Below are positions 8,127 through 17,632 of a DNA stretch of 64,000 nt, piece by piece. Source of the DNA: Sulfuriferula sp. Its GTDB lineage: Bacteria; Pseudomonadota; Gammaproteobacteria; Burkholderiales; Sulfuriferulaceae. Each line of letters opens with the position of its first letter. The stretch's first letter is position 1. The notes below the pieces were generated by a model. The model did no database searches, was not told the DNA's origin, and was given only the letters and a program-made list of their open reading frames with translations. Position numbers and translations under genes: made by a program. The DNA lies in contig JARLJL010000013.1 in assembly GCA_031291235.1 (NCBI GenBank), positions 186,001-250,000 on the forward strand, read 5' to 3'.

Positions 8127-9934
8127 TCAACCCGGGCGAACTGCTGCAACTGGACTGGCGCAACCCGTGGTGGCTGACACTGGCGCTGCAGCCTTGGCTG
8201 GTGAACGGTCTGTTACGTTTGCGCAGCAACAGGATTTACCGTTACGCCGATACCCATTTGCTGCCCTGGGCCATGCGTGGCACGGCTGTCGCCACATCCG
8301 GCAAACTGCGAAATATAGCCAACATACTTGCATGGCTGCTGCTCGCCTGTGCTGCTGCAGGCCCGCGCCTACCTTTGCTGGCAACGCCGGAGCATCAGAC
8401 AGCCGTACCACGCCACGAAATCGATTTGATGATCATCCTCGATGTATCTCCCTCGATGCTGGCGACAGACATTTCCCCTCAACGCTTGCAACGTGCAAAA
8501 TTCAAACTGCTGGATTTGTTGCCGCAGCTGCGTGGCGAACACATCGGCCTGATTGCATTTTCCGGTAATGCCGGTCTGCTCATGCCCATCAGCAGGGATA
8601 AAGCTGCACTGCAATATTACCTGACGCTGGCCGAACCAGACCTATTCGACACGCCCGGCAGCAATATCGGCGCTGCCCTCGATCTGGCACGCCAGACCTT
8701 GCTGACACAAAATACAGGCCGACACGGCGCCGTGTTGCTGCTCACCGACGGCGACAGCAGCGCCCTGTCGCCGTCCATGCTGACGGCTGCCGACACTGCC
8801 GCCGGCAAACTGCAACAAGCCGGACTGCCGCTGTATGTGCTGGGTATCGGCACGCCAAGCGGCGCACCCATCCAGACGGCAGAAGGCGGAATGCTAATAC
8901 ACGACGGCAAAACAGTTACCAGCCAGCGAGACACTGCCTGGCTAACCGCTTTGGCCAGGCTGGGCGGCGGCAAATATGCCAGCGTGCGGGACGACAACAG
9001 CGACTGGCAGATACTGTATGACAACGGCATCCTGACGTTACCCGGCGCGCCGCATGGGCCAGACGCGACCCAGACATGGAAGGAACTGTATACGTGGTGC
9101 CTGCTGCCGGCATGGCTGTTACTGCTGTATGTGCATGTGCCGCTGAATCGTATCCGCATGCGACCCGACGCGGCCATGTTGCTGCTGGCCGCAATACTCG
9201 TTTGCAGCGCAAGCATACCGACGGCGCAAGCAGATGAACCCGACACGGCACGCGCCGCCTACGCAGCCTACCGCAGCGGCAATTACGTCGAGGCGCAAGC
9301 ACTCTACGGCAGCATGCATGGTTATGCGGCAGCCATGGGCAGCGGCGCCACAGCCTACAGGCGGCACAATTACGCCGCCGCCATAGCACAATTCACGACA
9401 GCCATGCTCGCAGCACCTAGCGCCATGCAACGCGCCGATGCGTTATACAATCTCGGCAACAGCTACTTTGCCGCTGGCAATTACAGCACAGCGGCGGACG
9501 CCTATCTGGACGCGCTCAAATGGCGACCGCGGGATGCCAATGCCAGCGCCAATCTGGCCCTGACTGCCGGGCGGCTGGCCGCAGTCAGGAAACATTATGC
9601 CAAAATTATCGGTATACTCGGACATCGCGGCCATCAAGTCGGCGGCGCACTGAATCAGAACATCGACAACCAGCGCGTATCCATGGATAACCCCAAGGAA
9701 CAGAACAATCCTGAAATCGATCTGTCCGGCCGGCAAATCGATGCAGCACAAGCGCGACTGGACAGTACGGTCACCGCATCCGCCACCAGCCGCTACGAAT
9801 CGGATGTAACTTACCGGGCAGCGCTAAAGAAACTCGAGCTCACCACCGACCAGCCCGCGCGTCTGCAAAAGGAACTGCTCAAGCGCGATGTACCACGCAG
9901 CGGTCCGGAAACCGGCGAGCAACTGCCATGGTAA
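8123..9934 (+). CDS. BatB-like vWA protein fused to C-terminal TPR repeats (BatC-like)
   Basis: 603 residues from the ATG at 8123, which overlaps the batA stop as ATGA; upstream in-frame codons were rejected. N-terminal membrane helices flank the start of a vWA domain with MIDAS motif DVSPSML (near residue 108) and TDGDSSALS. Membrane helices near residues 315-355 follow. After an Ala-rich, signal-like stretch come tetratricopeptide repeats (about 375-490: ALYNLGNSYFAAGNYSTAADAY). In many genomes BatB and the TPR protein BatC are separate, so this is a fusion. The C-terminal 110 residues are polar and probably disordered. Confidence 0.9.
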   Translation: MINPGELLQLDWRNPWWLTLALQPWLVNGLLRLRSNRIYRYADTHLLPWAMRGTAVATSGKLRNIANILAWLLLACAAAGPRLPLLATPEHQTAVPRHEIDLMIILDVSPSMLATDISPQRLQRAKFKLLDLLPQLRGEHIGLIAFSGNAGLLMPISRDKAALQYYLTLAEPDLFDTPGSNIGAALDLARQTLLTQNTGRHGAVLLLTDGDSSALSPSMLTAADTAAGKLQQAGLPLYVLGIGTPSGAPIQTAEGGMLIHDGKTVTSQRDTAWLTALARLGGGKYASVRDDNSDWQILYDNGILTLPGAPHGPDATQTWKELYTWCLLPAWLLLLYVHVPLNRIRMRPDAAMLLLAAILVCSASIPTAQADEPDTARAAYAAYRSGNYVEAQALYGSMHGYAAAMGSGATAYRRHNYAAAIAQFTTAMLAAPSAMQRADALYNLGNSYFAAGNYSTAADAYLDALKWRPRDANASANLALTAGRLAAVRKHYAKIIGILGHRGHQVGGALNQNIDNQRVSMDNPKEQNNPEIDLSGRQIDAAQARLDSTVTASATSRYESDVTYRAALKKLELTTDQPARLQKELLKRDVPRSGPETGEQLPW

Positions 9935-11430
9935 TGCGCTTGCTCGTCACCCTCTGGCTTGCCGTTTTCGCCGCCGTTCCGGCCTCGGCGCAGCCGCCAT
10001 TCAGCGCAACCGTGGACAAACACGATATCGCTCTCGGCGAACCGGTCAGCGTCACGCTCGTTGCACAGGACATAACCGCAACGCTGGACACACTCGACCT
10101 CGATGCGCTCAAAACCGACTTCGACATTTACACCCGCTCCAACAGCAAGCAAACAGAACTGGTCAAAGGCAAGCTCCGCACCACAGAAACGACCAACCTG
10201 ATCCTCTATCCGTTGCACCTTGGACAATTGCAACTGCCCGTATTCAGATTCGCCGGCAACGCCAGTCGCGCCATTGCCATCGACGTGCATGCATCCGGAC
10301 CGGATATCCCGCAAGTACTTTTCAAGCCGACATTAACCCCGGCACATCCGCTTATCCGGCAAGAGGCTACGCTGAATCTGGACATCTACGACGACGGCAG
10401 CCTACAATGGACGCCGCCTAAACTGGTTGCCCCCCCCGGCACCTATCTCCGCGAACTCGCTGCATCGCAATGGGATACCACACTCGACGGCACAGCATTT
10501 ACCGTACATCGCATGGCCTGGGCGGTTATGCCGTTAAATGCAGGCAACATCACACTGAATTTCCCGATGCTCAATGCCATCAAATTCGGTAACCGCTTAC
10601 GCTATGCAGTGCCAACATTGCAATTCAATGCCAGCCCTGCCCCGCGCTACCTGCCGGTGTATGTCCCCGTCGGTAAGCTGACGGTCGCTTCCCAAACGCC
10701 TTCAGGCAAGCTGTCGTTAAATCGCCCTGCCAACTGGAATCTGACCGTGCGCGGCACCGGCATCAGCGTGGAAGGCCTCACCAAATTATTACCCGAGCTG
10801 GCCGACAGTGAAACGCTGCATTACTATCCGCCGCAAATACGTTTGATCGAAACAGGCGGCAATACCCCTGAGCAAACCATACTGATTACGCTACCGTTCC
10901 AGCCGCTGCAGGCCGGCACTTTCACCCTGCCGCATATCCAGTTGCCCTATTACGACCCGGCCACCGGCCGCCTCGAATCGGCGTCAACTACATCGCCGCC
11001 CATCACCGTAATCAACCCGCTGTGGCGCACAGCCACGCAACTTGCCGCCATCGTCAGCATATCGGGATTACTGATTTGGTTAAGCCGCATCGGCTTACGT
11101 CTGTATCGGTACCGTCGCGCCCGACTGGCATCCCTACAGCGCATTGCAACCGCCGCCGATCCGCATCAGCTGAGCCGGGCCTTGCTGGCATTCGATTGGG
11201 GGACGGGAGCGCTGCAAGCCAAGACCTTGCGGTTATGGCTAACGGAAATGGAACTGCGTTGTGGCAGCAATGCCCAACTCGCCCAACTCGTGCACCAACT
11301 GGAAACAGATTGTTATAAGCTGCTGGATAACAAAGATAATTTTGCGAAGTCACTACAAGAAGTATTGCTGGCAATGCAAAACATGCCGCATAAGGCCCCA
11401 CTTAAAACCGCGAGGCAGTTGTTCAAATGA
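9928..11430 (+). CDS. BatD family protein
   Basis: 500-residue exported protein with a signal peptide (LLVTLWLAVFAAVPASAQ), several beta-sandwich repeats in a long periplasmic part (about 25-360), a membrane helix near 370-390 and a cytosolic C-terminal helical region of about 100 residues. This matches BatD (oxygen tolerance) proteins. ATGs at 9928 and 9934 are both possible; the first overlaps the upstream stop. It closes the MoxR-Bat operon, whose exact client in any bacterium is unsettled. Confidence 0.87.
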   Translation: MVMRLLVTLWLAVFAAVPASAQPPFSATVDKHDIALGEPVSVTLVAQDITATLDTLDLDALKTDFDIYTRSNSKQTELVKGKLRTTETTNLILYPLHLGQLQLPVFRFAGNASRAIAIDVHASGPDIPQVLFKPTLTPAHPLIRQEATLNLDIYDDGSLQWTPPKLVAPPGTYLRELAASQWDTTLDGTAFTVHRMAWAVMPLNAGNITLNFPMLNAIKFGNRLRYAVPTLQFNASPAPRYLPVYVPVGKLTVASQTPSGKLSLNRPANWNLTVRGTGISVEGLTKLLPELADSETLHYYPPQIRLIETGGNTPEQTILITLPFQPLQAGTFTLPHIQLPYYDPATGRLESASTTSPPITVINPLWRTATQLAAIVSISGLLIWLSRIGLRLYRYRRARLASLQRIATAADPHQLSRALLAFDWGTGALQAKTLRLWLTEMELRCGSNAQLAQLVHQLETDCYKLLDNKDNFAKSLQEVLLAMQNMPHKAPLKTARQLFK

Positions 11431-11443
11431 ACTGAACCGCCTC
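11412..11443 (+). terminator. Possible terminator overlapping the batD 3' end
   Basis: GAGGC at 11412-11416 pairs with GCCTC at 11439-11443, with further GTT/AAC pairing inside and a T-rich but interrupted tract downstream (about 11457-11470). It lies where the Bat operon converges on the T6SS block. Confidence 0.35.
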
Positions 11444-11485
11444 TCATTCTGTTGGGTTGGGTTTGTTTTGTTAAGAATAATTTCA

Positions 11486-12091
11486 CTAAGGGCCGACCGG
11501 ATCATCTGCATCAATCAGCAAAGTAACCTCATCATCTCCTCGTAGCTTCCCAAGACTTGCGTGGTATCTTTTGTTTTTTGGATTTATTGTTTGCCAAGTA
11601 ATATCACACACCCCATCATTATTTTGATCAGACACATCTACGCCCATGCCAAATTTTTGGCTCACTAATTTTCCAAGTGTTTTGCATGATGGCATGCCCC
11701 CTGAGAAAACAAGACTAAGTGATCCATCTGGTCCATTATCCGTCCGAATTAATATCAAGCCAGCCACGCCAGGGCAGGAAATAGTAAAATCATTGTCATT
11801 TACCTGACAAGTATTTGGAAATAAATCCTTTTTTTGATCGAAAGACATACTGGGAATGTCAGGTCGCACAACTCGATTTAATAAATCTCTTATTTCGGGG
11901 TTATCAACTACGCTAGTAGATATAGCTATCTTCGAGGGATGACTAACTTGTACAGATGGCATTGCAACTGGCATGGAAGTTTTATCTAATGCATTATTGT
12001 CCGATTCTTGAGGATGGCAAGCCGTTAACGTAATTAATAATGCAATAACAAGACTGTAAATCGTAAAAGGAATCACGTTTTTTTTCATCAT
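11486..12091 (-). CDS. Putative lipoprotein at the end of the T6SS effector module
   Basis: 201 residues. The N-terminus has Lys residues, a hydrophobic helix and a lipobox ending LTAC, predicting a lipid-anchored periplasmic protein. The mature part has four further cysteines and a DQNNDGVCD segment resembling a calcium-binding EF-hand loop. It starts at the stop of the peptidoglycan-hydrolase-like gene and its base composition is clearly more AT-rich than the Bat operon. No family was recognised. A periplasmic immunity protein for the neighbouring effector is a reasonable inference but unproven. Confidence 0.72.
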   Translation of the reverse strand: MMKKNVIPFTIYSLVIALLITLTACHPQESDNNALDKTSMPVAMPSVQVSHPSKIAISTSVVDNPEIRDLLNRVVRPDIPSMSFDQKKDLFPNTCQVNDNDFTISCPGVAGLILIRTDNGPDGSLSLVFSGGMPSCKTLGKLVSQKFGMGVDVSDQNNDGVCDITWQTINPKNKRYHASLGKLRGDDEVTLLIDADDPVGP

Positions 12092-13944
12092 TACTCCATT
12101 TCCGAGATATCAATAGAGGGTGCAGGATCGAACACATCCCCCCGACGCTGATAAGGTGCTAAGGTTTTTTGGGTAAGTGATGTCTTTGCTGGATTTTCAG
12201 TCGTGGCATACATCTCCAAGTGCAGCATGTCAGATGGCACCTTGATGCCGACCAAGTGCCCAACTTTACCAAGCGGATCACCACGTTTAATTTGCTGCCC
12301 TTCTTTCACAAAGATATTTGCTTTACGTGGATCAACCTCCCCGTATCTGGCAATGAACGTACCGTGATTCACTACTATTTGAGCAGTTTGACAATAAAAA
12401 TCATGAACTATAAGAACTACGCCATCAGCCATAGCTCGTACGGGAGTTCCCTTGACTGCGTACAAATCAACCCCTGCATGCTTACGTGTCCCATGAGAAC
12501 GACTAGACCCAAAACGTCGCGCACCAGTGTGGTAATCCGCTATGGCTTTAATGGCAAGCGGATATAGCAATCCATGAATGATTTTCTTGTCAGCCTTTGG
12601 GGTAGAAGGTAGCTTTACTGGTTTGACTATAGCTTCCGTATTAGTTTGATGAGGTACTTTTTTTGCAGTTTTTACCGCATCAGCTGCCGCCTTCGTTTTG
12701 CTGCCGGCGATAGCGATATGATTGTGTTCGACATGCGAGCCATGCGCTTTATTACCCTTTGGCAGCGCAACATGGCTGCGTTTATGCTCGATAACAGCTG
12801 CAGCTGCCAGAGGGGTATGTGCCTCAATATACGGTGCAATAATTGCAGCAAGCCATTCCATCGAAGGACGCCGCCACCAGTATTCCCCTTTATGCAAACT
12901 CAATTCCATCCCAGGAGCAATGTCGTTGGGATTGGCAATATGATTTGCCTCAACGAGCTCGTCAACGGTAGTTGAATTCTTTTTGGCTATACCTGATAAC
13001 GTATCACCATTTTTAACCGTATAGGTATCAGATGCGCTTGAGGCATTGACAGGGAAATTCGCTATAATTTTCTTATACTCGCGATTGAGCGGGGCAAACA
13101 CAACCTCGGCAAGCCCAGGCACGTCAATCACTGGCGTATAACCGCTGCCATCAGTTTGACCAATAATAACTTTAGGTTTTATAGCACCTTGTACTGCTAT
13201 TGGCGCATTTTTATTGGTATTTCCGTTAGGAACGACCATCACGAATGGCTGGTTATCATAAGGCTTGCTATCCGACGTCTTGAGTGCGAACTGTACTTGT
13301 GTTTTAGCCTGTAGCAGTTTCTCAACAGGCGATAAATGCGGCAGAATTTTCTTTGCGATGATGGCGTGAACATCGGCAACACGTTCTGGATTGGATGCGC
13401 TGTTCGGGTTAAAGTACCAACCTTCATGATGGAAGAGGTAAGTATTCTCCTCAATGGCATCAGGAGAAAAACAACGAGTTGCAGCTTCTTTGCACATCAT
13501 GTACGAAAGCAAAACACCAAATGCACCTCGTTCTGCATCCAGAACATTCTCTTTCGACAAATCCAACTCAAAACCCAAACGTGATTTGGAAATCTCTGGT
13601 TTAGCAGCTTCTTTGACCGTTTTCACGGTGTATTGCCCAAGTCCTGCCGCACTAGTAGTACCTGCTGCCGCATCAGGATTAAAGCCAGATTCTACCTTCG
13701 CAAACAACAAAATGTGCGCAATATCCCGATAAGACATTTTATGTCTTGTCGCTATTTCAATCAGCAAGTCTATTACTCGATCTTGCATCAGTGGTTCAAT
13801 ATCACCATGTATCCGTGAACGACCAGCTATGCGTCCAAACGTTGTATCAACTTCTGGTTTTATTTTGAGCCATGAATATGTCTTAATCTGCTCAGCCTTA
13901 TATGCGCTCCCTTTTGCGACACGTAAATATTCATAAAGTGTCAT
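12091..13944 (-). CDS. Candidate T6SS effector: transglycosylase-like, LysM and M23 domains
   Basis: 617 residues without a signal peptide, predicted to attack peptidoglycan. Residues about 50-170 look like a lysozyme-like lytic transglycosylase domain: AKVESGF places a catalytic-type Glu at 85, followed by AAGLGQYT. A LysM domain occupies about 307-351. Residues about 470-585 form an M23 LytM-type fold with zinc ligands H489 and D493 (HAGVD) and H575. The usual first His of the HxH motif is Met573, and the usual YGH loop reads YGE, so catalysis may be altered. The lack of a Sec signal, plus its place after vgrG between two lipoprotein genes, suggests delivery by T6SS. It overlaps the upstream lipoprotein gene by 4 bases. 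Confidence 0.83.
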   Translation of the reverse strand: MTLYEYLRVAKGSAYKAEQIKTYSWLKIKPEVDTTFGRIAGRSRIHGDIEPLMQDRVIDLLIEIATRHKMSYRDIAHILLFAKVESGFNPDAAAGTTSAAGLGQYTVKTVKEAAKPEISKSRLGFELDLSKENVLDAERGAFGVLLSYMMCKEAATRCFSPDAIEENTYLFHHEGWYFNPNSASNPERVADVHAIIAKKILPHLSPVEKLLQAKTQVQFALKTSDSKPYDNQPFVMVVPNGNTNKNAPIAVQGAIKPKVIIGQTDGSGYTPVIDVPGLAEVVFAPLNREYKKIIANFPVNASSASDTYTVKNGDTLSGIAKKNSTTVDELVEANHIANPNDIAPGMELSLHKGEYWWRRPSMEWLAAIIAPYIEAHTPLAAAAVIEHKRSHVALPKGNKAHGSHVEHNHIAIAGSKTKAAADAVKTAKKVPHQTNTEAIVKPVKLPSTPKADKKIIHGLLYPLAIKAIADYHTGARRFGSSRSHGTRKHAGVDLYAVKGTPVRAMADGVVLIVHDFYCQTAQIVVNHGTFIARYGEVDPRKANIFVKEGQQIKRGDPLGKVGHLVGIKVPSDMLHLEMYATTENPAKTSLTQKTLAPYQRRGDVFDPAPSIDISEME

Positions 13945-14477
13945 TTGGTTTCCTCTTGGAGAGGCATAATTGATTTAACTGAAATAGACTTGCTACCGAT
14001 GAACTTCATAAGCAATTCATCTGATAATTGTTTATTTGTTAAATGAAGTGGCGATAAATTTTTATCGTAGCTTTCATAATATTCATCATATTCTTCACGC
14101 CCAGTACCAACATCGTATTCTAATTGCAAATACTGGTCCGAGCCTTTCGCTTCACATAACCATGAAATAACAAACAAGCGCCCCGCATTTCCTGCTTTAG
14201 CAATACCTTTTGCATCAGCTTTGCTTGGGTTAGGTAAAGCGATGGTTTTATTTATATTCATCTGCGTGAGCGTTTGTTTTTTACATGTATTAAGTTCGAA
14301 ATTACTACCTGAAGCCACGCACTCACTCGTAATCTGATAACGAGTATCGCCACATTTTATTTCCTGTTTCCAAAGGTTTTTATCATCTGCAGCCGCTTTC
14401 TGGTTATTCCCGCAGCCTGCGATAAATATTACACATAGAACCAATAAGTTGCGTGATGTCAGCATTGTTTTAAGCAT
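13941..14477 (-). CDS. Putative lipoprotein between vgrG and the effector
   Basis: 178 residues from the ATG at 14477, chosen because a GGAG site lies about seven bases upstream; longer in-frame starts reach into vgrG without such a site. Signal peptide with lipobox IAGC, then a mature domain with four more cysteines, probably two disulfides, consistent with a periplasmic location. No family was recognised. It overlaps the vgrG stop by 8 bases and the effector start by 4, so the three are one translational unit. Its position suggests an immunity protein or adaptor; the former is favoured because it should be exported to the periplasm. Confidence 0.72.
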   Translation of the reverse strand: MLKTMLTSRNLLVLCVIFIAGCGNNQKAAADDKNLWKQEIKCGDTRYQITSECVASGSNFELNTCKKQTLTQMNINKTIALPNPSKADAKGIAKAGNAGRLFVISWLCEAKGSDQYLQLEYDVGTGREEYDEYYESYDKNLSPLHLTNKQLSDELLMKFIGSKSISVKSIMPLQEETK

Positions 14478-17400
14478 CGTTTTTACTCCAATATCTATCC
14501 ATTTCATGGTGAACTGAATTCAACTCCTCCTGTTCCCAGCTTTCGCCATCCAGAAGTGTAAATTCAATCGGTTTTTCGCTATCGCTATAAGCTGTACGAC
14601 TATTGCCTTGTTTATCGGTAATACCATAATGGACTTCTCCATTAGGCAGTTTCATCATGTATTGGGTCCCTGCTAACGGTTTACTGTCTTCGCCATTTAC
14701 TTGATATGCAGCAGAATAGAGCTTGCCGTGCGGCATTTCCGGCAACGCATAATTCGCACTCGTCCCGCCCATAAAACTCTTCTGCCCCGCCTGCACCGTA
14801 AGCTTGCCCGGACACTGCACGGTGATATTGCCGCCTGCAATCGTGATACCCGCGCCGCCTGCGGTGCGCAGGGTAATGTCAGTCGCGGCGGCGAGGTCGA
14901 TGTTAGTTTGTGCGCTTTTGATGTCGAGGTTGGCTTTGGCTTTGAGGCTGATGGCGTCGTTGTGGGCTTGTATCGTGGTGTCGCCCTGGGCTGCGATCAG
15001 CTGGATGCCTGCGGTGGCGTTGCGCTTCATGCCACCGGCGGTTAGGCCGATGGCCTGGCCGCTGTGGATGCGCCATACACCGCCGGTGGTGTGCTGGCTG
15101 TCGTCGGCGTTGAGCAAGTTCAGGGTTTCACCGGCATGCATCTGCATATCCTGCCTTGCCGTTAGGCTCAGGTCGTTCTTCGCGATGAGGCTGATGATGG
15201 GGTCGGTGTGGTGCGGGAGATGCTGGTCGGTTACCTGCGTGTTTTGCGCGGCGGCGTCGCTTTGCGCGCTGTCGAGTTGTTTGCCGTCTACCATGCCTTG
15301 CATGACTTTTGCCAGTGCGGGAATAGGGGCCGCCGATTCGTTCAACGCACTTGCAGCTGCCTTGTAGCTACCCTTGAGTGCCGCGATGGATACACCCAAA
15401 TGCGTGTCCGCCAACTGACTCAGGCTTGCTCCCAGTGTATTGGCGGTGTTGAGAAGGCCGTAGCTGGCGGGTACGTCTCCTGCTGTCTGGCGTTGGCTTG
15501 CGCTGTGGTTGATGCCGTAGCTGGTGATGAGCCAGCCGTTGCCGGCTCTGAGGCTGCCCCAAGCGTCGGTGCGCAGTTCTATGCCATTCCCCCGAAAACT
15601 GCCGCGGTAGTTGTCGGCGCTATGGATGAGGTGGCCGAGGCTGAGTTCGGTGCCGGACTGGGTGGTTTTGAGTTGGATGCGGCCCTGGTTGTCGCTGTCG
15701 TCGAAAACGAGCTGGTTGTAGCCGCTGCCGGCGTATTCCTGGCTGCGCAGGCCCCATTGTGCGGCGGCGTTATTGTGTGTGTCGGCGCTGTTGCCGGCGC
15801 CGTGCCAGGCGGGGGCGTTGCCATTGGTGAGGTTACCTTGTGCGCTGGCGCTGGTGTCGCTGGCCTGGGTGTAGGCGCTGGTGTCGGGGTCAAGTAATGC
15901 GCCGCCGGGGGTGGCAGGTGTGCCGGCTTCGCCCTGGCCGTTGTAGAGTGCGCCGACGATGAGAGGGCGGTTGATGTCGTCTTCAATAAACTGGATTTGG
16001 ACTTCCTGGCCGATGCGCGGCAGGAATTGGCTGCCCATGCCGCCGCCGGCGCTGCGCTGGGCGACGCGTACCCAGCAGCTGGCGCGGTTGTTGGCGGTGT
16101 CCAGCGGGTCTTGCCAGTGGAAGCGGATGCGTACGCGGCCGAGTACGTCGCAACAGATTTCGTCGTCGCCGGGCTGTGCGGCGGTGGCGTCCGTGTTGCT
16201 GTCGAAGCCGACGATACGGGCGGTCTGGCTGCCGTCTGTGGCAGACGGGTCATTCAAACGTTGGCTGACCTGTGCTCGCCAGGGGCGAGTTGCGGGGATA
16301 ACGGTAAAGGCGTTGGCGTAGCCTAGCCGTTGCGCTGTCGCGACCAGCTTGCCCGGCTCCGCTGGGGCGGTATCGGAAGGAGAGGTCGGGGCGTTGCCAT
16401 CCTGTTGCGAGCCACACAGGGTGTCGCGCAGCCAGCCGGTCAGCGGGCCGAAGCTGCGAGCAAGGTGATTGCCGGCGGCGTTGGGCAGGTTATTGATGCC
16501 AAGCTGGATGATCTGAGTGGCAATCAATGCGTCGGGGATGGCAGCCGTGCCTGGTCGCGGGTTGCCGTCTATATTGAAGCGTTGGCCGGCGCGCAGGCTG
16601 CGTACGGTGCTTTGCCCTTGCCAGCGTTGCTGACGGATTTCATGAGCCTGCATACGCAGGACGGCTTGCCGATCGGCGTCTGTGCGATCGGTGAAGGCGT
16701 ACTGACCGGGATAGTCGTAATGTTCGACGGGCGGCAGCTGGCTGTAGTACTTGCCGCCCAACCCAATGTCGCTGGGTGTGCTGGCATTGCTGATTGCTTT
16801 GGCTTTGTAGTCGTAGCTGGCCAATGTCAGGCGCGCCGGTTGCAGGCTGTGGGCGACGGCGAGCCGGGTGATGCTGTCGGTTTGCTGCTGCGATCCGGTG
16901 CCGGCGTAGCGCAAGCCGCTTTGACCGTTGTCAGAGTTAGTCGGGCAAGCGTCGGTCTGGGTGCTGTCGGCAAAGATGACGAGGCTGTGGCCGCTGGGGG
17001 CGTTGGGTGCGTCATGTTCGATGCGCCAGCTGAAGCCGTCTTCTGAGAGTAGCCGACTGACGAAATCAAGGTCGGTTTCGCGGTACTGCACGCAGTAGCT
17101 GCGCGGCGGAAGCTGCCGCAGTACGGTTCCGGTATCGCCGCTCCATTGCCAGTGCGCGTGCGGGGCGTAGTCGGCGAATACGCTGTCGATGATGGCGTTT
17201 ACCGGTTGATCTTGCCAGACGCGGCTATGGGTGACCTGGCTCAGCATATCCAGCCAAGGGGTCATGCGTAGTTGATAACGGGTGAGCCCGCCATCGCTGC
17301 CCAGACATATAGCGTTGCTGATCAGGCCGGTGATATGTGTGCGGCTGGCGTCGGCCTGACTGATATGCAACGTGGCAATGCGCGTGATGAGCCGGGTCAG

Positions 17401-17622
17401 CGGCAGGTCGGTGCGGCGCGACAGTACGAGTAGATCGGTGTACGGTACCTGATGCAGACTGTCCTGGCTAACGAACGCGGCTACCAGCAAACCGCCGTGA
17501 TCCAGCCAGGGGGCCAGATCGTCACTGTCTCTGAGGGTAAATTCATATAGCCGGGTGTCGCTTGCATAGGCTGCAAAGCTGTCGATCACAGCTGCAGATG
17601 CAGTTTCCATAAAATTCATCAT
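14470..17622 (-). CDS. vgrG: T6SS spike protein VgrG with C-terminal extension
   Basis: 1050 residues. VgrG trimers cap the Hcp tube and carry effectors into target cells. Residues about 20-400 are the gp27-like base, about 480-570 the gp5 OB-fold (ASCWVRVAQRSAGGGMGSQFLPRIGQEVQI region), and about 780-965 a DUF2345 beta-helix (LKAKANLDIKSAQTNIDLAAA). From about 967 an 84-residue extension (GTQYMMKLPNGEVHYGITD) resembles transthyretin-like folds that recruit effectors on other VgrGs. The GC-rich body contrasts with the AT-rich downstream genes. The following lipoprotein and M23 genes are therefore its probable cargo module. Confidence 0.95.
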   Translation of the reverse strand: MMNFMETASAAVIDSFAAYASDTRLYEFTLRDSDDLAPWLDHGGLLVAAFVSQDSLHQVPYTDLLVLSRRTDLPLTRLITRIATLHISQADASRTHITGLISNAICLGSDGGLTRYQLRMTPWLDMLSQVTHSRVWQDQPVNAIIDSVFADYAPHAHWQWSGDTGTVLRQLPPRSYCVQYRETDLDFVSRLLSEDGFSWRIEHDAPNAPSGHSLVIFADSTQTDACPTNSDNGQSGLRYAGTGSQQQTDSITRLAVAHSLQPARLTLASYDYKAKAISNASTPSDIGLGGKYYSQLPPVEHYDYPGQYAFTDRTDADRQAVLRMQAHEIRQQRWQGQSTVRSLRAGQRFNIDGNPRPGTAAIPDALIATQIIQLGINNLPNAAGNHLARSFGPLTGWLRDTLCGSQQDGNAPTSPSDTAPAEPGKLVATAQRLGYANAFTVIPATRPWRAQVSQRLNDPSATDGSQTARIVGFDSNTDATAAQPGDDEICCDVLGRVRIRFHWQDPLDTANNRASCWVRVAQRSAGGGMGSQFLPRIGQEVQIQFIEDDINRPLIVGALYNGQGEAGTPATPGGALLDPDTSAYTQASDTSASAQGNLTNGNAPAWHGAGNSADTHNNAAAQWGLRSQEYAGSGYNQLVFDDSDNQGRIQLKTTQSGTELSLGHLIHSADNYRGSFRGNGIELRTDAWGSLRAGNGWLITSYGINHSASQRQTAGDVPASYGLLNTANTLGASLSQLADTHLGVSIAALKGSYKAAASALNESAAPIPALAKVMQGMVDGKQLDSAQSDAAAQNTQVTDQHLPHHTDPIISLIAKNDLSLTARQDMQMHAGETLNLLNADDSQHTTGGVWRIHSGQAIGLTAGGMKRNATAGIQLIAAQGDTTIQAHNDAISLKAKANLDIKSAQTNIDLAAATDITLRTAGGAGITIAGGNITVQCPGKLTVQAGQKSFMGGTSANYALPEMPHGKLYSAAYQVNGEDSKPLAGTQYMMKLPNGEVHYGITDKQGNSRTAYSDSEKPIEFTLLDGESWEQEELNSVHHEMDRYWSKNDA

Positions 17623-17632
17623 ATGAATCTCT

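Noticed and set aside
14701-17046. Plus-strand ORFs opposite vgrG
   Set aside because: Shadows of a strongly conserved, GC-rich gene.
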